Below, one piece after another: positions 6,408-6,919 of a stretch of DNA of 6,919 bases. The DNA lies in the NCBI GenBank assembly GCA_905371865.1, contig CAJPNA010000070.1, positions 1 to 6,919 on the forward strand, in the 5' to 3' direction. This DNA is from an uncultured Carnobacterium sp. GTDB taxonomy: Bacteria; Bacillota; Bacilli; Lactobacillales; Aerococcaceae. Made by a program: the position numbers and the translations under genes. The notes beneath the pieces were generated by a model. The model was not told where the DNA came from. It searched no databases and worked only from the letters and a program-made list of their open reading frames with translations. How positions within the stretch are numbered: the first letter of the stretch is position 1; each line of letters begins with the position of its first letter.

Positions 6408-6437
6408 ATTATACACAATCAAGACGCGGTTTGTTAA
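6408..6437 (-). promoter_or_regulatory. yebC promoter (minus strand)
   Basis: Reading leftward, TTAACA (6437-6432) and a consensus TATAAT (6413-6408) are separated by 18 bp, predicting initiation near 6401. This gives a leader of about 37 nt to the ATG at 6364. The -10 physically overlaps an in-frame ATG, which helps decide the translation start. Confidence 0.7.
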
Positions 6438-6472
6438 GTGTTTTCTACTAAAAATTGAGCCGTGAGCAAAGT

Positions 6473-6503
6473 TTGCAAGAATTCATAGACTATCGGGTAT
6501 GAT
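6473..6503 (+). promoter_or_regulatory. Possible promoter of thioredoxin-like gene
   Basis: TATGAT (6498-6503) is a good -10; the best -35 is TTGCAA (6473-6478), with a long 19-bp spacer. Predicted initiation near 6510 would place the AGGTGAG ribosome-binding site (6511-6517) at the very 5' end of the transcript, an unusually short leader. The intergenic space to yebC is only about 156 nt and serves both divergent genes. Confidence 0.4.
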
Positions 6504-6520
6504 AGAAGTGAGGTGAGAAA

Positions 6521-6811
6521 ATGGAAACTGTAAAAATCATATATATATCCATGCAAACATGTGGGGTGTGTCATGCGATTAAACCACGAGTAAAGGAACT
6601 TGCCAAAGAGTATAAGATTCCAGTAGAAGAAATTGATGCCACTCTTCATCCAGAAGTGGCCAGCCACTATGAAGTGTTAACCGTACCGGCAGTTCTCTTG
6701 ATGGTTGGGGAGAAAGAATTCGCGCGCCAAGCACGCTTTATTGACTTGTTAGAACTCGAAAAACGAATGGTTCAGGCAAAGGCGTATGTGGAAGCGAAGG
6801 AAACAGAATGA
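6521..6811 (+). CDS. Thioredoxin family protein
   Basis: Small cytoplasmic thioredoxin-fold protein, 96 aa, slightly shorter than classical thioredoxin (~105). The redox motif is C14-G-V-C17 in MQTCGVCHAIKPRVKELA, where housekeeping thioredoxins have CGPC, and the partner cis-proline is Pro56 (LTVPAVLLM). The first strand (VKIIYISM) and the helix after the CxxC are clear. No signal peptide or membrane segment is visible. The GV dipeptide suggests a redox potential or partner different from the main thioredoxin; a disulfide reductase role is inferred. AGGTGAG at 6511-6517 supports the start. Its stop overlaps the next gene's ATG by 4 nt (ATGA), so the two should be co-translated. Confidence 0.9.
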   Translation: METVKIIYISMQTCGVCHAIKPRVKELAKEYKIPVEEIDATLHPEVASHYEVLTVPAVLLMVGEKEFARQARFIDLLELEKRMVQAKAYVEAKETE

Positions 6812-6919
6812 AAACCATGAAAGAACGCATGCTCACAGGAGACTTATATATTCCGTCTCTCACAGAAGGGCTAAGAGACTTATCCATTAAAGGGAAAAAA
6901 CTAGCGCAACAATACAATC
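6808..6919 (+). CDS. Sugar (maltose/galactoside-type) O-acetyltransferase, 5' part only
   Basis: Partial gene running off the right edge; 37 codons are visible. The translated start (MKTMKERMLTGDLYIP, then a short charged helix ending KLAQQYN) matches the N-terminal Mac domain of maltose/galactoside acetyltransferases, where KxxMLxGxLY is followed by a helix rich in basic residues and an xxYN/xxFN end. Those enzymes use acetyl-CoA to acetylate sugars and have a left-handed beta-helix further on, not seen here. The ATG overlaps the thioredoxin-like stop. AAGGA (6798-6802) lies 5 nt upstream, which fits this start better than Met4 at 6817. Confidence 0.8.
   Translation, partial: MKTMKERMLTGDLYIPSLTEGLRDLSIKGKKLAQQYN

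Noticed and set aside
6365..6418. N-terminal extension of YebC
   Set aside because: The promoter -10 lies within it and the family starts at MGRKW.
6434..6667. 77-codon minus-strand frame over the thioredoxin-like gene and the divergent promoter gap
   Set aside because: Opposes a clear CxxC protein and would cross both promoters; no family resemblance.

Overview
The window reads as a chromosomal stretch of a low-to-moderate GC Gram-positive bacterium (Bacillota). Lactobacillales is the best guess: the YebC protein has the MGRKW start of the Bacillus YeeI / streptococcal type, genes carry strong GGAGG-type ribosome-binding sites, and intrinsic terminators are U-tailed. Carnobacteriaceae or Aerococcaceae would fit, but genus cannot be fixed from this sequence.

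Layout. Positions 23-1812 hold a two-component system: a multi-pass sensor kinase of the HisKA_3/DesK class followed 14 nt later by a NarL/LuxR-type response regulator, closed by a strong intrinsic terminator (1820-1883). A new transcription unit follows. It has a cluster of TGAC/GTCA half-sites (1892-1919), an extended -10 without a recognisable -35 (1948-1956), a 32-residue single-pass membrane peptide gene (1987-2085), an ABC ATPase (2098-3030) and two ABC-2-type permeases (3040-4194 and 4191-5294, overlapping by 4 nt). Order and sizes match the Bacillus subtilis LnrJK-LnrLMN (YfiJK-YfiLMN) linearmycin-resistance module, so the likely logic is that the kinase senses a membrane-active compound, the regulator activates the separate ABC promoter, and the heterodimeric exporter removes the compound. 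This is inferred from architecture; the ligand is unknown. The small peptide at the head of the transporter unit has no counterpart that I know of in the Bacillus module and is the most interesting new element.

Positions 5295-5644 (350 nt) hold no convincing gene. They contain a 212-bp imperfect inverted repeat with two internal hairpins (5296-5507), resembling a MITE-like or structured-RNA element, then a short stretch with a weak hint of decayed coding sequence, then a bidirectional terminator (5600-5639).

On the minus strand, yebC (YeeI/YebC2 type) ends against that terminator. Its start is best placed at 6364, because its promoter -10 overlaps the upstream candidate ATG. Divergently, a thioredoxin-like protein (6521-6811) is translationally overlapped with the start of a sugar O-acetyltransferase gene that runs off the right edge.
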